Positions 26,875 to 36,643 of a stretch of 64,000 nt of DNA are shown in pieces (positions within the stretch are counted from its first letter, which is position 1; each line of letters starts with the position of its first letter). Below the pieces are notes generated by a model that made no database searches, was not told where the DNA came from, and was given only the letters and a program-made list of their open reading frames with translations. The stretch comes from Xanthocytophaga agilis. Lineage in GTDB: Bacteria > Bacteroidota > Bacteroidia > Cytophagales > 172606-1. Made by a program: the position numbers and the translations under genes. The stretch is from positions 1,178,001-1,242,000 of the forward strand of contig NZ_JASJOU010000001.1 in assembly GCF_030068605.1 (NCBI RefSeq). The letters run 5' to 3'.

Positions 26875-27348
26875 ATGAATAGTACAGAACATATACATAT
26901 TTTGATTGCAGAAGATGACGATGATGATGTTTTTATGTTGGAAAATAGTCTCCGCGAGCAATTTCCCCACTGGCAGTATACGTTCTTTACAAACGGCCAA
27001 GAGCTTTTAACTTATTTATCTTCAAAAACACACCATACAAATGCATTTCCAAGAAGTAATGGGGAAAGTGTTTCTGGTATAATCTCTCTGATTATATTAG
27101 ACATCAATATGCCGCGAAAGGATGGTATTCAAACAGTAAAAGAAATTCGTCAGTTGCCTGCCTATGCGATGGTCCCTGTCGTTGGATTTTCTACGACCAA
27201 TTCTTTATTACAGGTAGAGGAATTTATTAAACAGGGTGGTAATAGCTTTTTACAAAAACCCGATAACTACAACGATTTTCACCAATTGGTTGGACAGCTT
27301 CCATTGCTCATCAATCAGGCATCTTCTACCAGCGGCAATCAACCCTGA
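26875..27348 (+). CDS. Single-domain response regulator (Rcp1-like)
   Basis: A 157-residue stand-alone receiver domain. The acidic pocket EDDDDD is at residues 13-18. The predicted phospho-acceptor is Asp76 in LIILDINMPRKDG; the conserved Lys lies in FLQKP near residue 132. There is no output domain, and the extra loop before Asp76 is typical of the Rcp1-like group that works with phytochrome-type or PAS kinases. No kinase is adjacent, so it probably receives phosphate from a kinase elsewhere. Confidence 0.9.
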   Translation: MNSTEHIHILIAEDDDDDVFMLENSLREQFPHWQYTFFTNGQELLTYLSSKTHHTNAFPRSNGESVSGIISLIILDINMPRKDGIQTVKEIRQLPAYAMVPVVGFSTTNSLLQVEEFIKQGGNSFLQKPDNYNDFHQLVGQLPLLINQASSTSGNQP

Positions 27349-27357
27349 TGCCAATTA

Positions 27358-27397
27358 AATAGCCCTATACGTACGCTTTACAGCGTATAGGGCTATT
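27358..27397. terminator. Bidirectional terminator between response regulator and OmpA gene
   Basis: Perfect 14-base stem AATAGCCCTATACG (27358-27371) / CGTATAGGGCTATT (27384-27397) between convergent genes. It can end both transcripts. Confidence 0.8.
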
Positions 27398-27418
27398 AGA
27401 CCTAGTATAATATCTGAT

Positions 27419-29518
27419 TTACTTTTTAAGAATAATAAATTCTACACGACGATTTTTCTTGCGGGAAACTTCTGAGGCATTACTTGCCAGAGGCTGAGTA
27501 CCACCATATGCCTTGTATTGAATGCGTTCGGATGCTATCCCTTTGGATTCAAGATACTTTTTTACAGCAAGGACGCGGTTTTTAGATAACTCTATATTAA
27601 GCATAAAGTCTCCTTGATTATCAGTATGTCCTTCCAAGCGTACTTCCATTTTAGGATTTTCTTTCATCACAGTAGCTACCCTATCCAATTCGGCAAAAGA
27701 AGGTTCCAGCAAATCAAATTTTCCCTGTTCAAACATAATGTTGTTCAACACAACTGCTTTTCCAACTTCCAGATTAGCTATATCCAGTTTATTAGCAAGT
27801 GCAGGTGGCTCTGTTCCTGTTTTACTCAGGTAGATATCCTTTCGAATCTCTTTGTAAACAGAATCTTTTTCCAGCTTAATTTCGTCGGTAGTTTGTGTGT
27901 AACCAGGTGAATTTACCACTAAAGCATATATTTGTTTTAGTGGTAATACCATTTTATATTCCCCTGTAGCTGTGTTAGCAGAGGCTTTCCCAGATTCTCC
28001 TTTCTGATTCTTGGGACTGTACTGCAACTCTGCCCCGATCGGTTTCTTAGTTTGTGCATCATAGACATTGCCATATACCAGAGCAACAGGATCAGGCTGT
28101 AGCTGCTTGGTTAGCTCAACTCTAAATATATCGTTTCCTCCAAATGAGTTCTTAGCAGATACAAAATAGGCATAATCACCTGATGCAGGTAGGGTAAAGT
28201 ATCCATCCCATGCATCTGAGTTAATAGCAGGTCCCAGATTCTGAGGTTCACTCCACCTGGTCCAGCTTTCATCTAGTCGTCTGGTGACAAAAATATCCAT
28301 ACTTCCGTAGCCACTCAATCCAGGAGTAGAGTAATACATAGTCACTCCATCAGAGGCAATGAATGGAGAAGTCTCTGCATCAGCAGTATTAATTACACCT
28401 CCCATATTTCTAGGCTCACTCCATACTCCATTGGATTGCAGAAACGAAACATAAAGATCTTTTGAACCATAGGAATCTTCCCGTTGTGCAGTCATTACAA
28501 GCACCTGACCATTCTGCGCCAATGAAAACTCAGCAAAATCATTGTCATTGTAATATTTCTGAATCTGAACCTGTTCAGGAAATCCCCACAACTGTCCGTT
28601 TTTCCGTGTTACAGACAAGCCTTTGTAGAGTTTGATTCGGTTTGTATCCTGTTTGTCACGTCGATAAATATTGTTTAGCAGCATGGTACTTCCATCTGGA
28701 GTAATCGAGAACGAAGAATTGTGTTCAGGCGTATTAATAGGACTTGGCATACGACGAGCAATACCAAAAGTTTTGGCAGCGGTTAGTTCTGCATACCATA
28801 CATCCTGGTTATCGGGTTGTTCGGGACGAGTAAAATACAAGGTTTTTCCATCTGGGGCTATTACAGGACAAATCTCTTCATAAACAGAATTTACCCCCCT
28901 ACCCAGATTCTCTCTTTTTAGTTCTTTTGGGGTATCCGGACTCAGGTTAATCTGAGCCTTAACCGGAGTGGAGAGAGAAGAAATTGCTACAGCATCTATT
29001 TGATTCCAGCCAGGAATACGACTTGTTTTCAACACAATTTTTAAGGATGCTACAACAAAGGGAGTTTCTTTTATGAAGACATTCAGCATACGCCCTACTA
29101 CAGGAAGTGTATCTTTTGTATTGGTATATAACAAATATTCTTTGTCATTGCTATCATACCCATAAATGCGGGTAATACTACCTGCGTTGAAATTTTCTGC
29201 GACAGCGATCTGCTTAATCTTCATAGGCTTGGTATAGCCTACCTTGATCCATTCTTCAGTAATATTAGCTTCAGTGGAAGGAGACCAGGCACAAGCACTA
29301 TTCCCAAAATTAGGCAATTTGCTGGGTTTGCCTAGGATTTGCTGTGCACCATATTGTTTAGGAGTTTTCGCATGCACCAGTTCAGAAGAAAATCCAATAA
29401 CTCGTGAAGCCCATTGTACTTGTTGGGCTAAAGCTGTACCCATACCAAAAGAGAATAGCAAAATCACACAGATAAGCCGGGCTCCCTTGCCAAAGAATGA
29501 TCGATAATGTTTTCTCAC
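27419..29518 (-). CDS. OmpA-family protein with PD40 beta-propeller
   Basis: Outer-membrane, peptidoglycan-associated protein of about 699 aa. A signal peptide (GARLICVILLFSFGM... ending ALAQ) is followed by a domain with galactose-binding-like features (about 30-185). Several PD40/WD40-like TolB-type repeats come next (about 205-480; motif DGKTLYF, DGSTMLL, DGVTMYYST, SGDYAYF), then a carboxypeptidase-regulatory-like region (about 490-570) and a C-terminal OmpA domain (EGHTDNQGD, NRRVEF). The best start is GTG 29518, directly before the signal peptide; the frame continues to TTG 29584 but without family support. Stand-alone gene. Confidence 0.88.
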   Translation of the reverse strand: MRKHYRSFFGKGARLICVILLFSFGMGTALAQQVQWASRVIGFSSELVHAKTPKQYGAQQILGKPSKLPNFGNSACAWSPSTEANITEEWIKVGYTKPMKIKQIAVAENFNAGSITRIYGYDSNDKEYLLYTNTKDTLPVVGRMLNVFIKETPFVVASLKIVLKTSRIPGWNQIDAVAISSLSTPVKAQINLSPDTPKELKRENLGRGVNSVYEEICPVIAPDGKTLYFTRPEQPDNQDVWYAELTAAKTFGIARRMPSPINTPEHNSSFSITPDGSTMLLNNIYRRDKQDTNRIKLYKGLSVTRKNGQLWGFPEQVQIQKYYNDNDFAEFSLAQNGQVLVMTAQREDSYGSKDLYVSFLQSNGVWSEPRNMGGVINTADAETSPFIASDGVTMYYSTPGLSGYGSMDIFVTRRLDESWTRWSEPQNLGPAINSDAWDGYFTLPASGDYAYFVSAKNSFGGNDIFRVELTKQLQPDPVALVYGNVYDAQTKKPIGAELQYSPKNQKGESGKASANTATGEYKMVLPLKQIYALVVNSPGYTQTTDEIKLEKDSVYKEIRKDIYLSKTGTEPPALANKLDIANLEVGKAVVLNNIMFEQGKFDLLEPSFAELDRVATVMKENPKMEVRLEGHTDNQGDFMLNIELSKNRVLAVKKYLESKGIASERIQYKAYGGTQPLASNASEVSRKKNRRVEFIILKK

Positions 29519-29676
29519 AGTTGTAAGCGGGTATACAATGTACTTAAATGAGTGTAAAACACTATTCTGATTTCCAGATACCAATTAGTTGTTTTACAGA
29601 AATCAGAATTAGCAAAGATTCCTTTGTATCAACCTCTTGAATTTTTATAATTCAATCTAAAATTAGAGTTATACTT

Positions 29677-31905
29677 CTAAGGCTGATAAACAAACTTTTG
29701 TATGGGTGATTCTATACCTGTGATATAAAAATTCTTGGACGAATTAAAATACAATCTATCATAGATAACCGGCAGCACATCATATCCTTTGTTATCAGAT
29801 AAGCCTAATTTATTATTTTTTCCTAACATAACAAACCCATTATCATTATCTGCCACAAGATCATATCTGGGAGGAAATATCTCCCTGCCAGAAGCATCAG
29901 CCAAACCTTTTTTTCCATTCAGACTGATTGTATATCGCCCGGTAGGCTGCCAGTTTACCCCATCATAATTACATTTTAAAATCTCTTTTCCAGCCTTTGA
30001 AGCCAATCCCCATTTGCCATTTTTCTTTACAGGAGCAGCTCCATGTTCAAATTGCCCGACAGCTTCATAATTGGGTTGAATGACCAATTCTTCTGCTTTA
30101 TTGATAAAGCCCCATTTTCCAAGAATCTTCACAGCAGCCATATTTTCAGAGAAATTACCTATGCCTTCATAGCGGTTTGCGATCCGAAGTTTACCATTCT
30201 TATCTACAAAGCCATATTTGTTTTTCATCTTTATTCCAACCCTCTCATTTTTCATCACCAACAATTCTTCATATAAAGGAGAAGGTTTTAGAATTACTCG
30301 CCCCTGAAGATTTATCAATCCTTTATTTTTCTTCTGAAATACTGTCAAAACGCTATCTTCTGTAAAGTCAGAGATATAATCATATTGCACAGGTATCACC
30401 TCTTTGCCACGTGAGTTCCAAACCCCATATTTTCCCTTAGCAATAACTCTCAGATAATTATGAATAGGTTCTACCATATCCGCCTCTATCAGCATTTCTT
30501 TCGTCAGAATCGAAATCAATCCGGAACGGCCTCCTGTATAATATTGTGCGATGTATTCATTGACAATCCGCAAGTTATCAAATACTGGTTCGATAGCCCA
30601 GGAACCACGAAGATTGACCAAACCTACCTGCTTTTGCCTGTATGCAACAGCATACAGATTCTGAATATCTCCTAATTGTGTAAATTTCTGATCCCCAACA
30701 GGTTGACCTGTAGCATCAAGCAATTGCCAGAGAGTATCTTTTCTGGCAGTAAACATACCATAACGTTGCACCCGAACAGTATCGTATTGAGCGGGAACAA
30801 TGGTACGATTGGCTTTATTTAATACTCCCCATTTACCATTGGACTGCACCCGAAGCAACAATGTAGCTGTATCAATGTCTATCTTCTGATATTGTAAGGG
30901 AATCATCATATTACCTTTGGAGTTAATTACACCATAAGCGTCTTTTTCCCGAACAATAGCCATTTCCTTTACAAATGGCTGAATTTCATCATACAACGGC
31001 TGAGTAATACGTCCCCCCTTTTCATCCAGCAAACCAACTTTTCCTTCAATCTGATAACTGTATAAAACCGGATGTACTGGTCGTACATCCTCGTATTCCA
31101 TAGTCAAAATAGTTTGTTGTTTCTGATCTACCACCTTCCATTGAATAAAAGGTAAAAGATCATAGGTATGTGTAGATTTTTTGACAATATCCCGATAAGC
31201 AGGTTTTACAACCATTTTTCCTGCTGCATTCACAATACCCCATTTTCCATTCACTTTTACACAAGCCAGTTCAGCATCAAACTCTTTGATATTATCGTAT
31301 TTTCCGCCAAACAATGACTTTCCAGAAGCATCGAAAGCCTCCCAGCGTGCGGATTGATCTTTTCCAATAAATAGCTGAAAGTTGGAATGCCGAATGGCAG
31401 AAAAATTCAAAGGAATAATAACCTTACCAGCCGGGTCAAGTAAACCGAAACTTACTTTATTGCTTTCGCCTTTACCACTAAGTTCTATACCCGCAATAAA
31501 ATACCGATAATTTGGCTCTGGAGTAAAATACTGATATTGGGGAGAAACAATCTGGTCTCCTTTTTCATTTATCAGCCCATGCAACAATTGTGTATCATTC
31601 CCACGAACAGTTACAACAGCTAATCCGTTTCGAAAAATACTAATATTGGAAAAGGATTTTTTTGTCAGGAATTTGCCACGAGTATTAATCAGATACCATC
31701 CCCCTTTCCAGATAACCCGGGCAGAACCATTGCTAAAAGGAAATGCCTGATCAAACTGGGCAGGAATTACATACTTACCTTCTGCATCTTTGTAACCATA
31801 TAATCCAGATGGATCTTTTGCCACAGTGGGAATATTATCAGCAAAAGCATTAGAAGAAACAATAAAACAAAGTATAAAAACGAATCTCAAGAAATAACTA
31901 GTCAT
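29677..31905 (-). CDS. Secreted WG-repeat protein (about 20 repeats)
   Basis: A 742-residue protein made of a signal peptide (MTSYFLRFVFILCFIVSSNA) and about 20 WG (KWG) repeats of 30-45 residues. Each carries the pattern Gly-x-(W/Y/H)-Gly-(hydrophobic)-(N/D)-x-x-G-(K/R)-x-(hydrophobic)-x-P. Clear examples are GKWGIVNAAGKMVVKP and NKYGFVDKNGKLRI. Repeats of this kind build beta-rich surfaces for protein binding; no enzymatic motif is seen. ATG 31905 was chosen because it begins the signal peptide; codons upstream to 31986 are not conserved-looking. Confidence 0.9.
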   Translation of the reverse strand: MTSYFLRFVFILCFIVSSNAFADNIPTVAKDPSGLYGYKDAEGKYVIPAQFDQAFPFSNGSARVIWKGGWYLINTRGKFLTKKSFSNISIFRNGLAVVTVRGNDTQLLHGLINEKGDQIVSPQYQYFTPEPNYRYFIAGIELSGKGESNKVSFGLLDPAGKVIIPLNFSAIRHSNFQLFIGKDQSARWEAFDASGKSLFGGKYDNIKEFDAELACVKVNGKWGIVNAAGKMVVKPAYRDIVKKSTHTYDLLPFIQWKVVDQKQQTILTMEYEDVRPVHPVLYSYQIEGKVGLLDEKGGRITQPLYDEIQPFVKEMAIVREKDAYGVINSKGNMMIPLQYQKIDIDTATLLLRVQSNGKWGVLNKANRTIVPAQYDTVRVQRYGMFTARKDTLWQLLDATGQPVGDQKFTQLGDIQNLYAVAYRQKQVGLVNLRGSWAIEPVFDNLRIVNEYIAQYYTGGRSGLISILTKEMLIEADMVEPIHNYLRVIAKGKYGVWNSRGKEVIPVQYDYISDFTEDSVLTVFQKKNKGLINLQGRVILKPSPLYEELLVMKNERVGIKMKNKYGFVDKNGKLRIANRYEGIGNFSENMAAVKILGKWGFINKAEELVIQPNYEAVGQFEHGAAPVKKNGKWGLASKAGKEILKCNYDGVNWQPTGRYTISLNGKKGLADASGREIFPPRYDLVADNDNGFVMLGKNNKLGLSDNKGYDVLPVIYDRLYFNSSKNFYITGIESPIQKFVYQP

Positions 31906-32248
31906 AGTCCACAAAAATACACGATAATCCCCAGTTTCAAAATAGAGTGGTACCTGTTCAGCCCTCATTTTCTTAGCATTACCCAAATCTATCTGGAAGA
32001 TTTAACGTCAAAATGTAAAAATAGTATGCCACTCATCATATAACTTATACTGGGAGTACTAGTTTTGAGTATTATAAGCTATCCTACAACTAGCCTATAT
32101 ACGAAAATAAAAACGTAGTGTTGATATAAAAGTACTCTAGTGTATGTAATAGATTTAAAACAGACATCATAAATTTTCTTTTCTTTAAATAAAAAACGCC
32201 ATAGATCATAAATCTATGGCGTTTTTTGTATTAGTCAATAATGTTACC
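31906..32248. other. Intergenic region between WG-repeat and TraB genes
   Basis: AT-rich spacer of 343 bases containing the WG promoter side and the terminator of the TraB gene (separate entry). No ORF or RNA recognised. Confidence 0.35.
32191..32227 (-). terminator. Terminator of the TraB-family gene
   Basis: AAAAAACGCCATAGAT (32191-32206) pairs perfectly with ATCTATGGCGTTTTTT (32212-32227), loop CATAA. It has an A-tract on one side and T-tract on the other, so it functions in both directions. Confidence 0.88.
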
Positions 32249-35200
32249 TTATTCCAGCAAGGACGACACCTCCATCGAAATATCATCTCTATGTTCTTCC
32301 AGTTTCAGATCTCGCAGTGCTTTTGCAAACTGTTCTGTTAATGATTTTCCTTTACGAATTTTCTTTTCTGTCATTCTTACCAATGAAGCCTCTGTATCTA
32401 TTTGTTTTTCGTTTAGCGGTTGCAAACCACTGATAGCAATATACCATTCATCATTTTCAGACTTCTTGTATTTGTAGAAATATACATATCCTTTTTTAAG
32501 GCTATATCCGGTCACTTGTTTATTTATAAAAACCAGCGTATCTGTTGCAGTACTATATCCTCTTTGCTGATACAATAAACTTCGGGCAATCAACTCCTGT
32601 GAAGCATATCGTTTCGGAAATTTATCCAATCGGTTGATGCTTTGTAGCTTTGTATACAAAAGTGCCCTGTATTTGTTATCTGAGGCTAATTGTTCAAGCA
32701 AGCTATCAGATACATTCTGTTTGTTTTTCAACAATACTTTCACTACCTCAATTACCGTTGAATTATCACTGGATTGTAGTAACCGCCCAAATAATCTGTC
32801 AACGTTTTTATTCTGATCCCGGTATGGAGCCAGCAAAGTGGCAAAATTGGTTAATCCAGAATTAGTGTCTCCCTCATATTCATAATAGGAATCCTCATCT
32901 TCAGATTCTTCAGCCATTTTCCGTTCTTCCTCCTGTGCAAAATGTCTTTTGGTGGCAATACGGGCATCATAAATCATTTGTCCCAGATACGAGTCGTAGG
33001 TCTTGGAATTAACAAAACTACTATCAACTAACATAGCCAGTGTACCATATACCGGATCTCTGTAATCAGACAAGGAAGCCAGTTTCAACAGATCAGGAAA
33101 AAGATGTTTTGTCAAGGCAAGTGAATCCCGTAACGGATAAAATAATCCATTAAGATCTGTTTGGGAATTAAAAATGGGTGGCTCATTTAAAACAATCTCT
33201 TTAAAAACAGTATAAGCTTCCTGAGTCTTTTGTAATGTTAAGGCATTGAGAATAGCATATTGTAATGTAGTAGTATCATTTGTATTCTGATAGGCAGATT
33301 TCAGAAAAGGTAAAATTTGTGGATGGTGCAATGTACCTAATTGTCCTATCAACAATCGTTTAGTATCCAGATAGCCTTTTTCTTTGGCATTGGCCTGTTG
33401 AATAAGTTGAATCAGACGAGGCGCATCGCTGTCCTGAAATTCCACATAATGAATAGATTCTTTTGCTTTTTGCCGTGTCTCCACATTTTTACTTGTGAAA
33501 TCATCCAGAAATTCATTTGCCTTACTTACATACAATGATTTTCCTACAGGATCTCCTGTTGGAGTAAAGCTATCAAAGAAGGTCTTTATAAAAGCAGTCT
33601 GTCCCTGTAACGTATCTGAAACAGCACTTAGGGTATATAAAATCCGGTTACGTTGCACCAATTTGTATAACAGGCAACGGGAACTATTGGTATCCTGTAA
33701 TACGATATATACTCCTGAGGCATCATTCAACACAGTTTTCTCTTTTTTTCTAACAATCTTCCCTGCAACAATCCCCTGTAACTCAGACTCCAGAAATTTA
33801 TTTTCATTGCGAAAGCTATAATACTTGGGAAACTTCTGATAAGCTACTGTTATTTCTTCTCCTGAAGCAGGAGCTCTGAAAGTCAACATCTTCTCTACTA
33901 CTCTGTAATCTTCTTCTTTCGGGCTAATTTCCGGCATATAGTCTTCATACAGGTTTTTAAGTTTCTCTCCTTCCCCTGGTTCACTCCCTTTAGGAATCTT
34001 CACAGAGAAACGTAAAGTTGTATCTGTATAGGCTTCCAAGGCACCTTGTGAAAACTCTTTAAAAGCAAACGAACTGAAGAACTTATCAACTGTCTTTCTA
34101 TCTTTTTTATAGTTTCCGGATATGATATAATAGTGTGTTCCTTTCAAAAGGAACCTTGTCACATTGTTGGTTCCATATTTTGTTTTACTTATAACTTCCA
34201 GACAAGGATATCCTTTGTAGGTAGATAATTTGCGGGATACTGTCTTTTTGATGAAATCGGAATTCAGAAAGCTTTCTTCTATGATGCTCAGATCCGTTGT
34301 ATCTTCTTCCAACGTTCGCAACTCGTTAACGTTCTTCTGAAGTATCATATAACTATTTCCGGTAATCTTGTCCCAAGCTTCCCATTCATGTAATATGCTG
34401 GCATCTGTATGTTCATTTGATACGGGAACATGGGGAAGATTTACCTGAAACCCTCCGGTTGATGGTGTATAGGGAAGCCAGCTTGCAGCGTTTATTTCTT
34501 TTAACTGAATAGAACTAAAAAATCTGTCAGCTTCTTTTCCTTCAATATAATCTCCATTACCACTCATTTTAAAGATAAATACCTCAAAAGGAGTTATCAG
34601 GATCTGATATCGCTGCATATCGCCACGTCGTGAACGATTTTTCACATTAAACCCCTGATAACCATTTTTCGTAACAGGAGTTTTAGACAATATTTTTCCA
34701 GGGATATGTTCATACAACAGGCTATCTACACGATCAAGCACTTGTTCAGGTGTTTGTCCTAAAAATAGCCCATTTGTTTTAACCCGGCTCACAGCATAGT
34801 AAGCACCATTAGCTAAGTCTGCATATTGTCGTTGTGCAAGTGGGTTGGGAGTGGAAAAGTCATATAATTTACCTGGCATCTCTACCTGAAACCAGCCATC
34901 ATCTGATACTTGTCTGGAAAATTCTCTATCAACACGCAATTTTTCAATCTGATCTTTCTGTTCGCTGTCCCGTTCTCCCATTTTTATGGGTTTCACTGTA
35001 TATCCGGCTTTACGAAGCATATTAATTAATCCTCTATCACCAGGCAGGTGAGCAGCTCCTACTCCAACAAATAAACTGGATTTCTGAATAATAGAGTCAA
35101 TAGAATGAAACATATTCTCATTCCTTTTGTAAAGGAATTTCTCCAGAAATGCGTCCGATTGATACTGCTTCCGGGATAATGAATCTAACAAATCCAGATT

Positions 35201-35857
35201 TCCACTCCGATATGCATCTGTCAGTACATGGGGTTGTAGCATCCGATAATCATCCTCATCTACCTCTCTGTTTCGTGTTTTCTTTTGCTTCATCTCTTCT
35301 GCCATATCTTTCAGCGCTTCCAGAACCAGTTGTTCAGACTCCCTAAAATTCTCTACACCAGTAGCCCGTTTGCCTAATCTCTTGCCTACCTGATAAATAT
35401 ACAGATCCAGAAAAGTGTTTTCCTCAAAATCTTCCATATCCATGTAAGACCTGTACAGCAATTGATTCAACATCTCCGGATCATAAGATAAGGCTGCCTG
35501 CAGTAATTTCTTATAATCTGAAATCGTAAACTCGTCTGATGACAACCGGCCATTTTTACGCTTATACTGTTCAGAGCGGGCTTTTTGAAAAATAGACTGA
35601 GTATAATCATCCTGCATTTCATCTGGATTTGTTTCCAGAGCAACTACTTCAGCATTGCGGATAGAAGTATAAAAAGCATCCCCCAGATGAAAGGCCACTT
35701 TAGAGCTTACGTGCATGGTTCCAAACAGATAGGAAGGCTTCTGAAGATTCTTTCCCGATATTTCCCAAAGTAACCCCTGATACTTAACTGCTGAACTTTG
35801 TGCAAAGGAATAAAAACAAGTCAACCCGATAAGAGCAATACTCAGATAAATTCTCAT
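32249..35857 (-). CDS. TraB/GumN-family protein with triple-repeat and HEAT-like extension
   Basis: A 1202-residue secreted protein; signal peptide MRIYLSIALIGLTCFYSFAQ. Residues about 25-320 are a TraB/GumN domain (PSYLFGTMHVSS, ALETNP, LFVGVGAAHLPGD), a fold related to metalloproteases of the Tiki type. Then come three divergent copies of a module of about 130-150 residues, each starting with a (G/R)(F)xVxxP strand and ending FFxSxxxKE-like (about 345-460, 465-605, 620-770). The last 400 or so residues are helical and repeat-like. Start ATG 35857; upstream codons to 35953 overlap likely promoter DNA. TraB proteins are normally about 300 aa, so the extension is unusual. Confidence 0.85.
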   Translation of the reverse strand: MRIYLSIALIGLTCFYSFAQSSAVKYQGLLWEISGKNLQKPSYLFGTMHVSSKVAFHLGDAFYTSIRNAEVVALETNPDEMQDDYTQSIFQKARSEQYKRKNGRLSSDEFTISDYKKLLQAALSYDPEMLNQLLYRSYMDMEDFEENTFLDLYIYQVGKRLGKRATGVENFRESEQLVLEALKDMAEEMKQKKTRNREVDEDDYRMLQPHVLTDAYRSGNLDLLDSLSRKQYQSDAFLEKFLYKRNENMFHSIDSIIQKSSLFVGVGAAHLPGDRGLINMLRKAGYTVKPIKMGERDSEQKDQIEKLRVDREFSRQVSDDGWFQVEMPGKLYDFSTPNPLAQRQYADLANGAYYAVSRVKTNGLFLGQTPEQVLDRVDSLLYEHIPGKILSKTPVTKNGYQGFNVKNRSRRGDMQRYQILITPFEVFIFKMSGNGDYIEGKEADRFFSSIQLKEINAASWLPYTPSTGGFQVNLPHVPVSNEHTDASILHEWEAWDKITGNSYMILQKNVNELRTLEEDTTDLSIIEESFLNSDFIKKTVSRKLSTYKGYPCLEVISKTKYGTNNVTRFLLKGTHYYIISGNYKKDRKTVDKFFSSFAFKEFSQGALEAYTDTTLRFSVKIPKGSEPGEGEKLKNLYEDYMPEISPKEEDYRVVEKMLTFRAPASGEEITVAYQKFPKYYSFRNENKFLESELQGIVAGKIVRKKEKTVLNDASGVYIVLQDTNSSRCLLYKLVQRNRILYTLSAVSDTLQGQTAFIKTFFDSFTPTGDPVGKSLYVSKANEFLDDFTSKNVETRQKAKESIHYVEFQDSDAPRLIQLIQQANAKEKGYLDTKRLLIGQLGTLHHPQILPFLKSAYQNTNDTTTLQYAILNALTLQKTQEAYTVFKEIVLNEPPIFNSQTDLNGLFYPLRDSLALTKHLFPDLLKLASLSDYRDPVYGTLAMLVDSSFVNSKTYDSYLGQMIYDARIATKRHFAQEEERKMAEESEDEDSYYEYEGDTNSGLTNFATLLAPYRDQNKNVDRLFGRLLQSSDNSTVIEVVKVLLKNKQNVSDSLLEQLASDNKYRALLYTKLQSINRLDKFPKRYASQELIARSLLYQQRGYSTATDTLVFINKQVTGYSLKKGYVYFYKYKKSENDEWYIAISGLQPLNEKQIDTEASLVRMTEKKIRKGKSLTEQFAKALRDLKLEEHRDDISMEVSSLLE

Positions 35858-36185
35858 GATAACAGATAGTGAACAATATACAAAGGTAACGTTTATTCCC
35901 CTGAAAATGTACACGTTGTAATATTTAAAGAGAAATATTATTCCTTTCTTCAAGGCTGATTTCCTATCTATTTAAAATAATCTGATACGAGCACAGCAAT
36001 CTATCAGATTCATTTTTTATTCAAATACCTACGAGACAATCCCTTACACCTTTGGCAGATAAAATATACCGCTTGTATAGATTTAAAACTATTCTTAAGA
36101 GAAAGAGAAGAAACAAAACATAATTTATTTATATTTCAACACACATTTATCCAATCCTCTTATTCACCTAAACCCTTTTTAAACT
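35858..36185. promoter_or_regulatory. Divergent promoter region
   Basis: A 328-base AT-rich region between the divergent TraB and DUF3471-like genes. It should hold both promoters. No consensus pair or operator can be picked with confidence, and no ORF is seen. Confidence 0.35.
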
Positions 36186-36578
36186 ATGCAAGTACTACGC
36201 ATTCTAACTATTTTTGTATTTTTTCTAGCTGTATATGCTACTTCTGTTGCCCAGTCTTCCGGAAATAAACCAGACGATAGCAAACCTGATAGTGTTGCCA
36301 TTCTTCAGGAGTATGTTGGCACTTATAACGTAAAAGGAAACAATGATTTCAGTAAAGCGATTGTCACATTGGAGGGTGGCAAATTGTATGGACACACAGA
36401 TACTCAGACCCAGGTTATGCCTCTCAGTCCTACAAAAGTACCTGATGTGTTTTCTATTACCTCTCCAGATAACTCTGTCGATGTAACTGTCACTTTTCTG
36501 AGAAATGAGACAAAGAAAGTATCCAGTATCAAGATCTATTACAATGGACTGGAAACCAGAGGGGAAAAAGAAAAATAA
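36186..36578 (+). CDS. Small secreted protein with DUF3471-like domain
   Basis: A 130-residue exported protein: signal peptide (ILTIFVFFLAVYATSVAQ) and a small beta domain starting LQEYVGTYNVKG, ending IKIYYNG. The 'Y-x-G-x-Y' opening and GGKLYG strand resemble DUF3471, a lipocalin-like module usually attached to serine hydrolases. Here it stands alone. Function unknown. Confidence 0.75.
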   Translation: MQVLRILTIFVFFLAVYATSVAQSSGNKPDDSKPDSVAILQEYVGTYNVKGNNDFSKAIVTLEGGKLYGHTDTQTQVMPLSPTKVPDVFSITSPDNSVDVTVTFLRNETKKVSSIKIYYNGLETRGEKEK

Positions 36579-36601
36579 GTATGAATAGAATTAAAATATA
36601 A

Positions 36602-36643
36602 ATCCAAGGCTACTACAATCAAAAACAGGTAGCCTTGGATTTT
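36602..36643. terminator. Terminator between DUF3471-like gene and AlkD-like gene
   Basis: 12-base stem ATCCAAGGCTAC (36602-36613) / GTAGCCTTGGAT (36629-36640) followed by TTT. It sits between convergent genes and reaches the AlkD stop. Confidence 0.75.
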
